A DNA stretch of 64,000 nt from Chloroflexota bacterium (GCA_002730555.1 PCAM01000004.1:2013-66012), one strand, 5' to 3'; positions 26,697 to 35,683 are shown, counted from the stretch's first letter. Numbers and translations are program-made. The notes: generated by a model from the letters alone, not told the origin.

Positions 26697-27086
26697 TCAG
26701 GTGATGATGTCCGGAGAGATTCGGATGATGACGCGCGTCTCAGCCGGGTTGCGGCCGCCGTAAGTGTCAGCGCCTGAATATTTTTTGGCGAGACTGTCGA
26801 TGTGAGCGTCAGCGCCCTCTTCGCTGATCTCGCTAACATGGCCGCGGACGTTCACAACCCGTGAGTATGAGTTGACCGGGTCGTACACCCCCACCGCCAC
26901 CCGGGGATCCCGCTCCATGTTGTTCGTCTTTACCCTACCCAGTGCCGTGTTGATCAAGATGTCTGTGCCGTCCGTATCCACCCAGACCGGCGAGATTTGC
27001 GGCGATCCGTCGGCCATAAGCGTCACGACCTGAGCGATGTGGGGTTCTTTCAACAGGGCTATCTGCTCAGAACTCAGTGTTGCCAA
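26697..27086 (-). CDS. PPOX-class (F420- or flavin-dependent) oxidoreductase
   Basis: Small split-barrel flavin/F420-binding protein, 129 residues. ALLKEPHIAQVVTLMADGSP, SPVWVDTDGTDILINTALGR and KTNNMERDPRVAVGVYDPVN are the characteristic strands of the pyridoxamine 5'-phosphate oxidase-like F420-dependent group. Length is typical for the short Rv1155-like proteins. Whether the cofactor is F420 or FMN cannot be seen. The substrate is unknown. Confidence 0.85.
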   Translation of the reverse strand: MATLSSEQIALLKEPHIAQVVTLMADGSPQISPVWVDTDGTDILINTALGRVKTNNMERDPRVAVGVYDPVNSYSRVVNVRGHVSEISEEGADAHIDSLAKKYSGADTYGGRNPAETRVIIRISPDIIT

Positions 27087-27423
27087 ATCAGGTACTCCAT
27101 CGGTTGGTATGTGCGGGCAGACATCGCTCTGATCCTCGTGCGACGTCCTGACGCCGCATTGTAGGTATGCAGTTCCCGGTTGAGAACCAACTTCCCCACG
27201 AGTATCGATCGCTCCGTATCCATCACTTCAAATCCATCAGGGGCCTCAGGACGACCGGAATGATGCGCTGGATGTTAAGCGTGTTTCCATTCGCCATGGG
27301 GAAGCTGGATGGTAAATTCATCACCATCGCCCAGCAGATCGGCAGTGGCATCGATGTACAGATCGCTGGCCCCGGCGCCGTACATCATGCCGGTAGAAGT
27401 ATCCGGAAGGGATCCGTCGGGGC
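27087..27423. other. Intergenic region, no gene supported
   Basis: About 340 bases between two minus-strand genes. A 37-codon minus-strand frame starting at two ATG codons near 27387 reads MMYGAGASDLYIDATADLLG but has no recognisable family and no ribosome site. I see no RNA gene or terminator. Confidence 0.3.
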
Positions 27424-28188
27424 TCAGTCGATGGTCGCTCCGCCGTCAATGACAAGGTGCTCGCCCGTGATGAAAGACGCCTCGTCGGACGCCAGAAACA
27501 GCACTCCGTAAGCGACTTCACGCGGCTGTCCAACGCGTTTGACCGGAGCGTCCTGTCCGAAATCGGCGAGCGCGTGTTCACGATCAAGTCCCAGCGCATT
27601 GATGTGCGTTTCCGTAGCTCTTGTGTGGATGGTGCCTGGGCACACGGCGTTGACCCGGATGTGGTCCACGGCGAGATCCATCGCAAGGCAGCGCGTGAGC
27701 TGCAGGACGGCGCCCTTGGACGAGTTGTACGGGATGAACGCCGGTTGGGCGACGAAACTGCTCACGGACGCCAGGTTTACGATCGCTCCTCCGCCGTTGT
27801 CTCGCATCACTGGCAGCACGGCGCGCACGCAGTTGGCCGGTCCCATGACGTTCACCCCCAGCACCCGGTCCCAGTCGTCGCGGGTCACGTCTTCGATCTT
27901 GCCGAAAACAAACGCGGCGGCGTTGTTGACCAAGATGTCTACGACGCCAAAGGCGTTCACGGCGGCTTGGATCGCCCCGGCCGCGGAATCCTCATTCGAG
28001 ATGTCTGTGTGCTGGAAAACCGCCTGCCCGCCTGCTTGGTTTATCTCGTCCACCACGGCCTTCCCGGCGTCGTCTTCGATATCGGCTACCAGTACTCTTG
28101 CGCCTTCTTCGGCGAACAGCCCGGCTATCGCCCGGCCGATTCCGTTTCCTCCGCCCGTAACAATGGCGGATTTACCCTCAAGCCTCAT
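27424..28188 (-). CDS. SDR-family NAD(P)-dependent oxidoreductase
   Basis: Classical short-chain dehydrogenase/reductase of 254 residues. It has the cofactor motif VTGGGNGIGRAIAGLF at about 10-25, NNAAAFVFG, the catalytic Ser in NLASVSSFVAQPA, and the YNSSKGAVL catalytic Tyr-x-x-x-Lys at about 154-158. The C-terminus SFITGEHLVIDGGATID is canonical. Adjacent sugar-acid dehydratases make an alcohol or sugar dehydrogenase role plausible, but this is inference from context. Confidence 0.92.
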   Translation of the reverse strand: MRLEGKSAIVTGGGNGIGRAIAGLFAEEGARVLVADIEDDAGKAVVDEINQAGGQAVFQHTDISNEDSAAGAIQAAVNAFGVVDILVNNAAAFVFGKIEDVTRDDWDRVLGVNVMGPANCVRAVLPVMRDNGGGAIVNLASVSSFVAQPAFIPYNSSKGAVLQLTRCLAMDLAVDHIRVNAVCPGTIHTRATETHINALGLDREHALADFGQDAPVKRVGQPREVAYGVLFLASDEASFITGEHLVIDGGATID

Positions 28189-28469
28189 TTGGTATTCTCC
28201 TCAAGTGATTAGCCTGTGCACGTACGAACCTGGAAATAACTTCACCCCGGGCAAGCGCTGTACGAACATCTGGATGTGCGCCGGAGTATAGACGCCACAT
28301 TTCCCTGAAAGGCCCCGAGCTACTCATTCGTAGCAAACGAAGTTCGGGATACAATCGAGCCTCCGTGGCCAGATCGGCGTACCGCTTCGTCGTGATGGGA
28401 TCCACGGGACCATCCCGGGATACACCGGGAAGTTGAATCAGATCCGTAATTCTGTGAAGGATCGCTGCC

Positions 28470-29078
28470 GTGCTCAGTCGAGGTTTCTCCGGTTTCCGCC
28501 GCCCACAACCGCCCCGGGAGATACCGTCAGGTCAGTACTACGAGACGGGCTTCCCCGTGCTCACTTATGGACCGACGGAGAAAGTCCCGCAGGACGAATG
28601 GAAGTTCACCATCAACCTGGGTGAAGACGGATCAAAATCGTGGAACTGGGACGATCTGATGGCGATGCCGCAGACCGAGATCCACACCGACATCCACTGC
28701 GTGACGAAATGGTCGATGCTCGATAGCGACTGGAAGGGCGTGGACTTGGATGTTTTTTTCGAGCAGGCGGGGCTGGGAGACGATATCGACGAGGACTACC
28801 TGATGGTCCGTTCGTTCGGCGGCTACACGACCAACCTCCCGGTCGCCGACGTGCGCGATGGGAAGGCGTTTATCGTCCACGAGTTCGACGGTAAAGGGAT
28901 CACGATGGAGCACGGCGGACCGGTCCGGATGATCGTCCCGCACCTGTACTTCTGGAAGTCCGCCAAGTGGGTGGAGAGCATCCGCTTTATGGACGAAGAC
29001 GCCCCCGGGTTCTGGGAGGCCAACGGTTATCACATGTACGGAGATCCTTGGAAAGAACAGCGCTACTGGGGCGATTAG
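28470..29078 (+). CDS. Sulfite-oxidase-like molybdopterin-dependent oxidoreductase
   Basis: A 202-residue protein of the oxidoreductase molybdopterin-binding family (sulfite oxidase/YedY fold). The molybdenum-ligand Cys is in TDIHCVTKWSMLDSDWKGV at about residues 72-90. Later blocks MVRSFGGYTTNLP and EHGGPVRMIVPHLYFWKSAK are standard. It begins with GTG 28470, with AAGGA upstream, and shows no twin-arginine signal, so it is probably cytoplasmic. A flavin reductase-like gene follows 79 bases downstream and is a likely electron partner. Confidence 0.88.
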   Translation: MLSRGFSGFRRPQPPREIPSGQYYETGFPVLTYGPTEKVPQDEWKFTINLGEDGSKSWNWDDLMAMPQTEIHTDIHCVTKWSMLDSDWKGVDLDVFFEQAGLGDDIDEDYLMVRSFGGYTTNLPVADVRDGKAFIVHEFDGKGITMEHGGPVRMIVPHLYFWKSAKWVESIRFMDEDAPGFWEANGYHMYGDPWKEQRYWGD

Positions 29079-29101
29079 GACGGCGGCGGTCGTGACGAGC
29101 C

Positions 29102-29122
29102 CCCTCTCTCACAGGGAGAGGG
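29102..29122. repeat. REP-like palindromic element
   Basis: Hairpin CCCTCTC/GAGAGGG with a 7-base loop, followed by GTTAGGGGGAG. A sequence of the same style lies at 50070-50096. Such elements are common between genes in many environmental genomes. Here it lies between the molybdoenzyme and the reductase gene. Confidence 0.55.
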
Positions 29123-29157
29123 TTAGGGGGAGTCTGGACGGACATGATTCGGTGACG

Positions 29158-29919
29158 ATGCAAGAGCCTGAAGTACGCCAGCCCGACCAGCTCCCGTGGC
29201 AGGTCGCCACGGTTGAGTCGATCACCATCGAGACGTATCGCGTCAAGACTTACCGTTTGCGTCTGCCGAACTGGGAGCCCTTCCTCCCCGGCATGCACTA
29301 CGACGTCCGTTTGACTGCTGCTGACGGCTACCAGGCGCAGCGCAGCTACTCCATAGCAATCGGCCCTGAGACCGCCAACGTCGTCGACCTTACAGTCGAG
29401 AAGATTGATGGCGGCGAGGTATCGCCCTACTTCCACGACGTGGTGATCGTTGGAGACCGGGTCGAGGTACGTGGGCCTATCGGCGGGCCTATCGCGTGGA
29501 CTGGGTCCATGGGCGGACCGCTGTTACTTATCGGCGCCGGTTCCGGGATCGTTCCGCTCATGTCGATACTGCGGCATCGAGAGAACGCTGCCCGTCACGT
29601 CCAGACGTTATTGCTTTACAGCTCACGTTCCCCGGAGGACGTAATCTTTGGTGATGAACTCGACGCGCTTGCCGACGCCCGAAACGGTCTGCAGGTTGCG
29701 CACACTTTCACCCGGGTCACCCCGGAAGACTGGGACGGTTTCGACAGGCGCGTCGACGCCGAGATGATCTCCGATGTGTTCGATCGACTTGGCGCCGTTG
29801 GACGTGCGTACGTGTGCGGCCCGGAGGGGTTCGTGGAGACGGTCGCAAACGCGCTTGTTGCTGCGGGCGTGAACCCGGAGCTCATCCGCACCGAGCGTTT
29901 CGGTCCGGTCGGCGGTTAA
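29158..29919 (+). CDS. Ferredoxin reductase-like FAD/NAD(P)-binding oxidoreductase
   Basis: Flavin reductase of the ferredoxin-NADP reductase fold, 253 residues from ATG 29158. The FAD-binding block is QRSYSIAIGPE (the RxYS motif, about 61-71), the NAD(P)-binding block LLLIGAGSGIVPLMSILRH (about 124-142), and the terminal YVCGPEGFVETVANAL. There is no 2Fe-2S domain. An in-frame start further upstream at 29092 would have to translate through the REP-like element, so I prefer 29158. It probably delivers electrons to the molybdoenzyme encoded just upstream. Confidence 0.87.
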   Translation: MQEPEVRQPDQLPWQVATVESITIETYRVKTYRLRLPNWEPFLPGMHYDVRLTAADGYQAQRSYSIAIGPETANVVDLTVEKIDGGEVSPYFHDVVIVGDRVEVRGPIGGPIAWTGSMGGPLLLIGAGSGIVPLMSILRHRENAARHVQTLLLYSSRSPEDVIFGDELDALADARNGLQVAHTFTRVTPEDWDGFDRRVDAEMISDVFDRLGAVGRAYVCGPEGFVETVANALVAAGVNPELIRTERFGPVGG

Positions 29920-30177
29920 TCCAGAGCGGCCCCCTGGTAAATCTCCCCGCATCCAGGGTTTTGTGACATTCCCCCGGGAGTTGTGCGTTGAGACCGCTAT
30001 CATCCGGCTGTATCGAACTCCTCACACGAGTCTTTCCGGTTTGGCTACACCCTGATTACCGAAATCCCAGAGAGCGCCAAAGCCATCTCGGCGCACCACG
30101 ACAAATTCACGGCCCTGCTCTTCGACAAATTCGGTTACCCGGGGCTCAGGCCCGGACAATCCGAAGCCCTGAAAGGC

Positions 30178-32046
30178 TTGGACTCCGGTGACGTGCTCGC
30201 CGTGCTCCCGACCGGCAGCGGAAAGAGCATGACCTACGTTCTTCCGGCGCTAATCTCCGGGCGCGTGCTGGTCGTGTCGCCGCACATCGCGTTGATGCAG
30301 GACCAGGTCGAGAGCCTTGTCGCTAACGGCATCGCTGCCGCCTTCATCAACTCAAACCTCACGAACAGCGAGAAACGCAACACCTACATCGCCTTTCGTG
30401 ACGGGGCTCTTGACCTCCTGTACACATCGCCCGAGTCGTTGGCCAATCAGCGTTTCGTGACCGGGCTCGCCTGTGCTGGCATAAACCTGCTCGCCATCGA
30501 CGAGGCGCACTGCGTTTCAGAATGGGGGCACACGTTCCGGCCCGATTACCTGAGGCTCGACTCCGTGCGGAAACAACTGGGTTCTCCACGGACGATTGCG
30601 CTGACCGCTACGGCAACGAGCCTGGCTCGGGACGATATAGCCCGCCGACTCGGCTTGGACCACGCAGTGCGTGTCGTGCACTCGGTGGATCGCCCTAACC
30701 TGACCTTCGCGGTCAACTTTGGCGGGGGCAACAGCGAGAAACAAGATTTCTTGCTCGACTATTGCGGGAAGAGACGTGGCAAAAGCGGCATCGTGTATGT
30801 CGGCTCGCGCAAGCGCACCGAGGAGCTGGCCGAACTGCTTTCTGGGGCGGGTCTGAACGCTGCGCACTACCACGCCGGGATGGGTGCGAAAGACAGGTCT
30901 GAAGTCCAGCGGCGCTTCATGACGGACCGAGTCGACGTGATGGTCGCGACCAACGCTTTCGGGCTCGGTGTGGACAAACCGGACGTGCGTTTCATAGTGC
31001 ATCACGACATGCCCGCCCGTCTCGAGGCGTACTACCAGGAGTCCGGCCGGGCCGGTCGTGACGGCGAGCCCGCTGAGTGTGTCTTGATCTACACGCCGTA
31101 TTCGGCCGCGGGGCCGCGCCGATTCATCGACAAGGATCATCCGCCGGCGTCCGAGTTGCGGATGGCGTGGCGGCGTTTGTGCGCCGGTGTAGGGCCCGGG
31201 TCGCGGATGCCGGAGTCCAGGTTGGGGCGCTTTGACGGCGAGGTGATGGCGGTCCGCGCTTTCCAGGAGTCCGGACTCTTGGACTCCGCGGCAGATTTCC
31301 TGCTCTCGGACAACCCGGACGCCGTTATCGACTCGACCGTAGTGGACCGCCACCGAGAGCATGAGTTCGAGATGCTTGAGCGGATGCTCGGGTACGCGCA
31401 GACGCTTGGATGCCGCAGGAACTACATCCTCGAATATTTCGGCGAGAAGTCGACAGACTCTTGCGGCAACTGCGACAACTGTCTTAACAGCGCCGGCGGC
31501 AACGGATCGGGCCTTGCCGAGCGAATCATTCGGCTGCGATCCGACTTGGCCAGGAAGAATCGTATGGACCCGGTTGACGTGTTTGAGGATCGGACCGCAC
31601 GGGAGATCGCGGACGCCAGGCCCGGGTCCGAGGCTGAACTTCTGGAGGTCTGGGGCATCGGTCCCGTGCGGGCACGACGTTTCGGAAAGCAATTGCTGGC
31701 AGAGGTTAGGAACTGGGAGGCGGAGCACCCCGACGCCGCTCCCCGGGCGACCGCTGGCCCCGCTCGCAAAGACGCTGTTAACCATTCACGCCGGCCCGAC
31801 CACGCCGACATACCATTGTTCGATGTGCTCCGTGAGTGGCGCAAGGCCAGGGCGACGAAAGAAGGTGTTCCGGCCTATGTCGTGTTCGGGGACCGGACCC
31901 TTTCAGCTCTTGCAGCGGCGCGACCGAAGGACATGGACGAGTTGTTCACCGTGTTCGGCGTTGGCGCCGCAAAACGTGATCGCTTCGGGAAAGCGGTTCT
32001 GGAGGCCATCGCCGATTTCGAGTCGAAGTCCGATGAGACCGCGTAG
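30178..32046 (+). CDS. recQ: RecQ-family ATP-dependent DNA helicase with two HRDC domains
   Basis: 3'-to-5' DNA helicase for recombination and repair. Walker A is LPTGSGKSMTY, Walker B/DEAH is AIDEAHCVSEWGH, and motif VI YYQESGRAGRDGEPAE. A RecQ zinc-binding region with CRRNYILEYFGEK...CGNCDNC is followed by two HRDC domains (about residues 460-520 and 545-620). TTG 30178 is the first standard start, but similarity runs upstream in frame: FDKFGYPGLRPGQSEALKGL (30121-30180) is the conserved RecQ Q-motif region. No ATG, GTG or TTG occurs in frame between the TGA at 29989 and 30178, so the true start may be a rare codon or has been lost. Confidence 0.85.
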   Translation: MDSGDVLAVLPTGSGKSMTYVLPALISGRVLVVSPHIALMQDQVESLVANGIAAAFINSNLTNSEKRNTYIAFRDGALDLLYTSPESLANQRFVTGLACAGINLLAIDEAHCVSEWGHTFRPDYLRLDSVRKQLGSPRTIALTATATSLARDDIARRLGLDHAVRVVHSVDRPNLTFAVNFGGGNSEKQDFLLDYCGKRRGKSGIVYVGSRKRTEELAELLSGAGLNAAHYHAGMGAKDRSEVQRRFMTDRVDVMVATNAFGLGVDKPDVRFIVHHDMPARLEAYYQESGRAGRDGEPAECVLIYTPYSAAGPRRFIDKDHPPASELRMAWRRLCAGVGPGSRMPESRLGRFDGEVMAVRAFQESGLLDSAADFLLSDNPDAVIDSTVVDRHREHEFEMLERMLGYAQTLGCRRNYILEYFGEKSTDSCGNCDNCLNSAGGNGSGLAERIIRLRSDLARKNRMDPVDVFEDRTAREIADARPGSEAELLEVWGIGPVRARRFGKQLLAEVRNWEAEHPDAAPRATAGPARKDAVNHSRRPDHADIPLFDVLREWRKARATKEGVPAYVVFGDRTLSALAAARPKDMDELFTVFGVGAAKRDRFGKAVLEAIADFESKSDETA

Positions 32047-32180
32047 GCTGTTTCGTGCAATTGATGGGAAATGGACGCCTAACCGACGTGTGGGCGTAAT
32101 GCCATACGCCCCTACAATCTGGTCCAACACGTGATCAGATTCGCTCCACCTATATCTGTTTTGGGAGATCGAACAACAAG

Positions 32181-33017
32181 ATGCCAGAAAATCTCGTCAC
32201 CACCGACTGGTTGGAGGAGCATCTCGACGACCCGTCGGTTCGGGTTCTCGAGATCGGAGCGACAGACACCGACGAAGACTACCGGTCGGGCCATGTCCCA
32301 GGCGCCATCAGGTTCTTCTGGAAGGACCTCTCATGGCACGAGACCGACCGGGTGTTCGTCACACCGGCCGAGATGGCGCACAGGCTGGGCTCGATAGGCA
32401 TCAGGCCGGATGCGACGCTCGTTATCTACTCCGACAAGGTGCAGTACGGCACCTACGCGTACTGGGCGCTGACAATGGCCGGGCACAAAGACATCAAATT
32501 GCTCGATGGGAGCCGCACCAAATGGGTCGCAGAAGGCCGACCGCTTAGCCTGGTCGTCCCGGTATTTGAGGGCGTGCCGTACGAGCCGCCGGACGCCGAT
32601 ATCAGTTCTTGCGTGGGCCGGGACGATGTACTGGCCAATCTGGAAAACGACGACCGCTTGATGTTGGACGTACGTTCCCTGGAGGAATACTCCGGCAAAC
32701 GAGTCATGCCACCGCCCGGATTCGACCACGGAGCGGAACGCACGGGGCGTATCCCCGGGGCCGTCCATCTGTTCTACCAAGATCTGGTGAACGACGACGA
32801 CACGTTCCTGTCGCCGGATGAGCTGCGTGCGAAATTCGGCGACGCTGGCGCCGGTCCGGACCAGGTCTCGGAAGTCGTGTCCTACTGCCGGCTCAGCCAC
32901 CGCGCCACGCTGGCGTGGGTAGCTGCGACGCAGATCCTTGGCTGGAACCACATCCGCATCTACGACGGATCCTGGACCGAGTGGGGCTCCATCGTCGGCT
33001 TCCCGATCGAAAAATAA
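32181..33017 (+). CDS. Two-domain sulfurtransferase (thiosulfate/3-mercaptopyruvate)
   Basis: Rhodanese-fold enzyme of 278 residues that passes sulfur from thiosulfate or mercaptopyruvate to an acceptor. The N-terminal inactive rhodanese domain (VTTDWLEEHLDDPSVRVLEI) is followed by a catalytic domain with DVRSLEEYSGK. The active-site Cys is in VVSYCRLSHRATL at about residue 235; the loop CRLSHRA differs from both the CRxGxR of thiosulfate and the CGSGVTA of mercaptopyruvate types. Ends with YDGSWTEWGSIVGFPIEK, typical of the family. Confidence 0.88.
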   Translation: MPENLVTTDWLEEHLDDPSVRVLEIGATDTDEDYRSGHVPGAIRFFWKDLSWHETDRVFVTPAEMAHRLGSIGIRPDATLVIYSDKVQYGTYAYWALTMAGHKDIKLLDGSRTKWVAEGRPLSLVVPVFEGVPYEPPDADISSCVGRDDVLANLENDDRLMLDVRSLEEYSGKRVMPPPGFDHGAERTGRIPGAVHLFYQDLVNDDDTFLSPDELRAKFGDAGAGPDQVSEVVSYCRLSHRATLAWVAATQILGWNHIRIYDGSWTEWGSIVGFPIEK

Positions 33018-33039
33018 AGTCCCGTACGGACCTTACGGG
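33010..33039 (-). terminator. Probable terminator of the LLM gene
   Basis: On the minus strand CCCGTA (33039-33034) can pair with TACGGG (33026-33021), and the following bases read ACTTTATTTTT. The hairpin overlaps the stop codon of the LLM gene. The stem is only six pairs, so moderate strength. Confidence 0.45.
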
Positions 33040-34190
33040 TGGCCGTGGCCCTCATGACTGGCGTGATCCGCGTGCCCGGCATGGGCGCCGTGGTCGCCTT
33101 CTGAAAGCGACATCAACCCCTCCGGCTCTTTGTCCCAGAACGCCGGGGCGACCCTCTCGCAGAACAGTTCGATCGACCGGTTGATCTTGTCTTCCGGCAT
33201 GCGCTCTCCGGCATTGAACTCGAGCACCATCCCGCTCAACTTGAGCGCGTCCACGATGATCTTGACCTTGTTCGCCACCAGGTCCGGCGTGCCAACTATC
33301 GCTTTCTCTGACGTGTGGATCGATTTCCAGTTGAGTTCGTCGAGCGTGTCGATGCGTTCCGCCCGTTCGTCGAGGTAGTTCGCCTGTCCGGAATCGGCCA
33401 ATCGCACGAGGGTTCGCATAGCCTCGTCGTAGCGGTGCACAAAACCCTCTTCGGGCGTCTTCAGAGCGTCGTCCATCGTGTCCGAGACATAGATCGGGAT
33501 GCGCAGATGTACATCACGCGATCCGGTGTATCCGGCCCTTGCTCGCGCCTCGTCGTAGACTGCCAGCAACTCGACGAGTTGATCGATATCGAGCTGGAGC
33601 ACGCCGACAAAAATCGGCATGTTCATCTCGCCCGCCATCTTGAAGGTCGCCGATGAGTTAACGGCCCACCTCATTTTGGGATACGGCGTCGTTAGCGGCC
33701 TCGGCGCCATAAGCACGTCGTCGAACTTGTAGAACTGCCCTTCATACGAGAACCGTTTGTTACTGAGCGCTCGTTTAATAACCTCAAGGCACTCAGAAAA
33801 TCGTGCCTGGCTCTCGCCGTAGTCCATGTTGAAGCCGCGATACGCGCCGACTCCGCCGCTGCGCCCTACCCCGAATTCAAAGCGGCCGCTGGTGAGGTGG
33901 TCCAGCACGGACACTTCCTCCGCCACATGGAGCGGATTATGCGTGGGGAGAACCACGACGGCGGAGCCTACCTTGATCCGTTCGGTTGCGGCGGAGACGG
34001 CACCCGCCATGACCATTGATGCCGAGCCAAAAGATCTCTGCGGGGTGAAGTGGTGCTCAGACAACCAGACGAAATCCATCCCACCCTCTTCGCAAAGTTG
34101 AACCTGCCGGAAGAACTCTTTGAACGCCTCGTGATGCTCCGCAGCGCCGACGCCGCGGGTGTGCGATTCCATCGAGTATCCGAATTCCAC
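33033..34190 (-). CDS. LLM-class flavin-dependent oxidoreductase (luciferase-like)
   Basis: Bacterial-luciferase-fold monooxygenase/oxidoreductase of 385 residues, using reduced flavin or F420. N-terminal MEFGYSMESHTRGVG, then DFVWLSEHHFTPQRSFGSA with the family WLSEHH, VGSAVVVLPTHNPLHVAEE, and FEFGVGRSGGVGAYRGFN identify it. The last ~22 residues carry seven His with Gly/Ala/Asp, an unusual tail that could bind metal. LLM proteins are greatly expanded in SAR202-type Chloroflexota, where roles in degrading recalcitrant organics are proposed. The substrate is unknown. Confidence 0.88.
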   Translation of the reverse strand: MEFGYSMESHTRGVGAAEHHEAFKEFFRQVQLCEEGGMDFVWLSEHHFTPQRSFGSASMVMAGAVSAATERIKVGSAVVVLPTHNPLHVAEEVSVLDHLTSGRFEFGVGRSGGVGAYRGFNMDYGESQARFSECLEVIKRALSNKRFSYEGQFYKFDDVLMAPRPLTTPYPKMRWAVNSSATFKMAGEMNMPIFVGVLQLDIDQLVELLAVYDEARARAGYTGSRDVHLRIPIYVSDTMDDALKTPEEGFVHRYDEAMRTLVRLADSGQANYLDERAERIDTLDELNWKSIHTSEKAIVGTPDLVANKVKIIVDALKLSGMVLEFNAGERMPEDKINRSIELFCERVAPAFWDKEPEGLMSLSEGDHGAHAGHADHASHEGHGHP

Positions 34191-34331
34191 TCTGATCTCC
34201 TTGTCGTCGGGTAATGCAACGCCACTCTCCCGGTCCGGCGGAGATTATGCCCCTAATTCGGGAGTTATGGGGTGATGCGTCCGGGAAGGAGGCCTCTCCC
34301 GCGGTACCATCATCGGCGAAACGAGTTAACC

Positions 34332-35264
34332 ATGCCTGAAGACACGCCCCGAGAGCCAGTGAACGTAAAACCGTCGGTCTTTCAGCCGATGGATATGCCG
34401 CTTGCCGAAGCGGTGCTCAAAGAGGCCAAAGAGATCCTCGATAGCTTAGGCATCGTGTTTTTCCTGCGGCACGGGACCTGCCTAGGAGCGGTGCGGGATG
34501 GCGCCCTGATCCCGTGGGACGACGACCTCGATATCGCCTCGATAATCGGGCTCCACGGACTCACGGAAGAAGCGATAGCGCCCGTTGCGGACGTGTTTCG
34601 GGAGCGCGGGTTCGAGACGGAGCTCACGATTGCGGATCTACACGTCAGCTTGGAGTTCCACAAAGAGGGCATCGCGCTCGATTGGACCTGCTACCGCATC
34701 ATCGACGACTGCATCTACCAGTGGCCGGTGCTGAGAATCCCCGTCAGCCTGCACACGGACCTGAAGCCGATTCCGTTCCTGGGCGAACAGTTCAACGTCC
34801 CTAATCCTCCGGAGGAGTACCTCGTACTCAAGTACGGCCCGGAGTGGATGACACCGAAGCGGTTCGGATATGAACAGGACGTTTTGAGCCTGATGCCGGA
34901 TGCGCCGGACGGTGATTCCCCGGACCATCTTGGCGCCACTTCCGGAAGCCTACAGGTTCTTGACTTCGATGGTCTTCCGGTCGAGGGTGCCAGGGTCGTC
35001 GTCGGCTCGACAACGGTCCTGTCGGGGTTGGTGAGGACTACGACCGGTGCAGACGGAACAACTCCGCTACATCTTCCCAATGACGGCTATTACGTCCTGG
35101 AAATCCGTCACGGCGAGCATGAGGAAGTGCTGTTTCTGGAGAAGCTGCAATCGGCCACTGCATACGTTTACAGGCCCGACCCGGAGGCGCCCGCGGGCCG
35201 GATGAACGTACTTGCGACGTACAAGCAAGCCGCCGATGAACTGGCAGCGAAGGATCGGCCATGA
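34332..35264 (+). CDS. LicD-family phosphotransferase with C-terminal beta-sandwich domain
   Basis: Nucleotidyltransferase-fold protein that in known LicD members transfers phosphocholine from CDP-choline to surface glycans. The hallmark FFLRHGTCLGAVRDGALIPW DDDLDIA spans about residues 43-70. Residues from about 215 to 285 form a different domain resembling a carboxypeptidase-regulatory/CNA-B beta sandwich (SLQVLDFDGLPVEGARVVV, GADGTTPLHLPNDGYYVLEI). I chose ATG 34332 (310 residues); an in-frame start at 34272 is possible. It overlaps the next gene by four bases (ATGA), so the two are translated together. Confidence 0.8.
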   Translation: MPEDTPREPVNVKPSVFQPMDMPLAEAVLKEAKEILDSLGIVFFLRHGTCLGAVRDGALIPWDDDLDIASIIGLHGLTEEAIAPVADVFRERGFETELTIADLHVSLEFHKEGIALDWTCYRIIDDCIYQWPVLRIPVSLHTDLKPIPFLGEQFNVPNPPEEYLVLKYGPEWMTPKRFGYEQDVLSLMPDAPDGDSPDHLGATSGSLQVLDFDGLPVEGARVVVGSTTVLSGLVRTTTGADGTTPLHLPNDGYYVLEIRHGEHEEVLFLEKLQSATAYVYRPDPEAPAGRMNVLATYKQAADELAAKDRP

Positions 35265-35674
35265 CGGTCGTTTACGTGGACATGGTCGCCGACCTGTTTC
35301 ACTACGGTCATGTGAACTTCCTCCGCGCCGCCCGGGAACAGGGCGACTACCTGAAGGTGGGAATCCACTCGGACGAGGTCGTGCAGGGCTACAAAAGGTC
35401 GCCGATCCTCTCGATGGAGGAGCGTATGGGCGCCGTGGAGGGTTGCCGCTACGTGGACGAGGTGATCGGGAACGCCCCGCTCTCGGTCACACTCGAGTGG
35501 CTCCGACAACACAAAATAGACCTCGTGGTGCACGGAGACGACTTCAACGAAGAGCTGAAAGAGCTCTGCTATAAAGCGCCGATCGAGATGGGCATATTTC
35601 GCACGGTCAGCTACACGCCCGGCATCTCCACATCCGAAATCATCGCCCGCTGCAAGGCCGTGGAGACCGATTAA
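35261..35674 (+). CDS. Cytidylyltransferase (TagD / phosphoethanolamine-cytidylyltransferase type)
   Basis: Nucleotidyltransferase of 137 residues that would activate a phospho-alcohol (glycerol-3-P, phosphocholine or phosphoethanolamine) with CTP. It begins MTVVYVDMVADLFHYGHVNF with the HxGH motif and ends with TVSYTPGISTSEIIARC, the RTxGISTS-like signature. In context it should supply the CDP-alcohol used by the LicD protein encoded immediately upstream with a four-base overlap. The specificity cannot be assigned. Confidence 0.85.
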   Translation: MTVVYVDMVADLFHYGHVNFLRAAREQGDYLKVGIHSDEVVQGYKRSPILSMEERMGAVEGCRYVDEVIGNAPLSVTLEWLRQHKIDLVVHGDDFNEELKELCYKAPIEMGIFRTVSYTPGISTSEIIARCKAVETD

Positions 35675-35683
35675 CTCCGGCCT

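Noticed and set aside
30517-31785. 422-codon minus-strand frame opposite recQ
   Set aside because: No domain, while the plus strand carries all helicase motifs.
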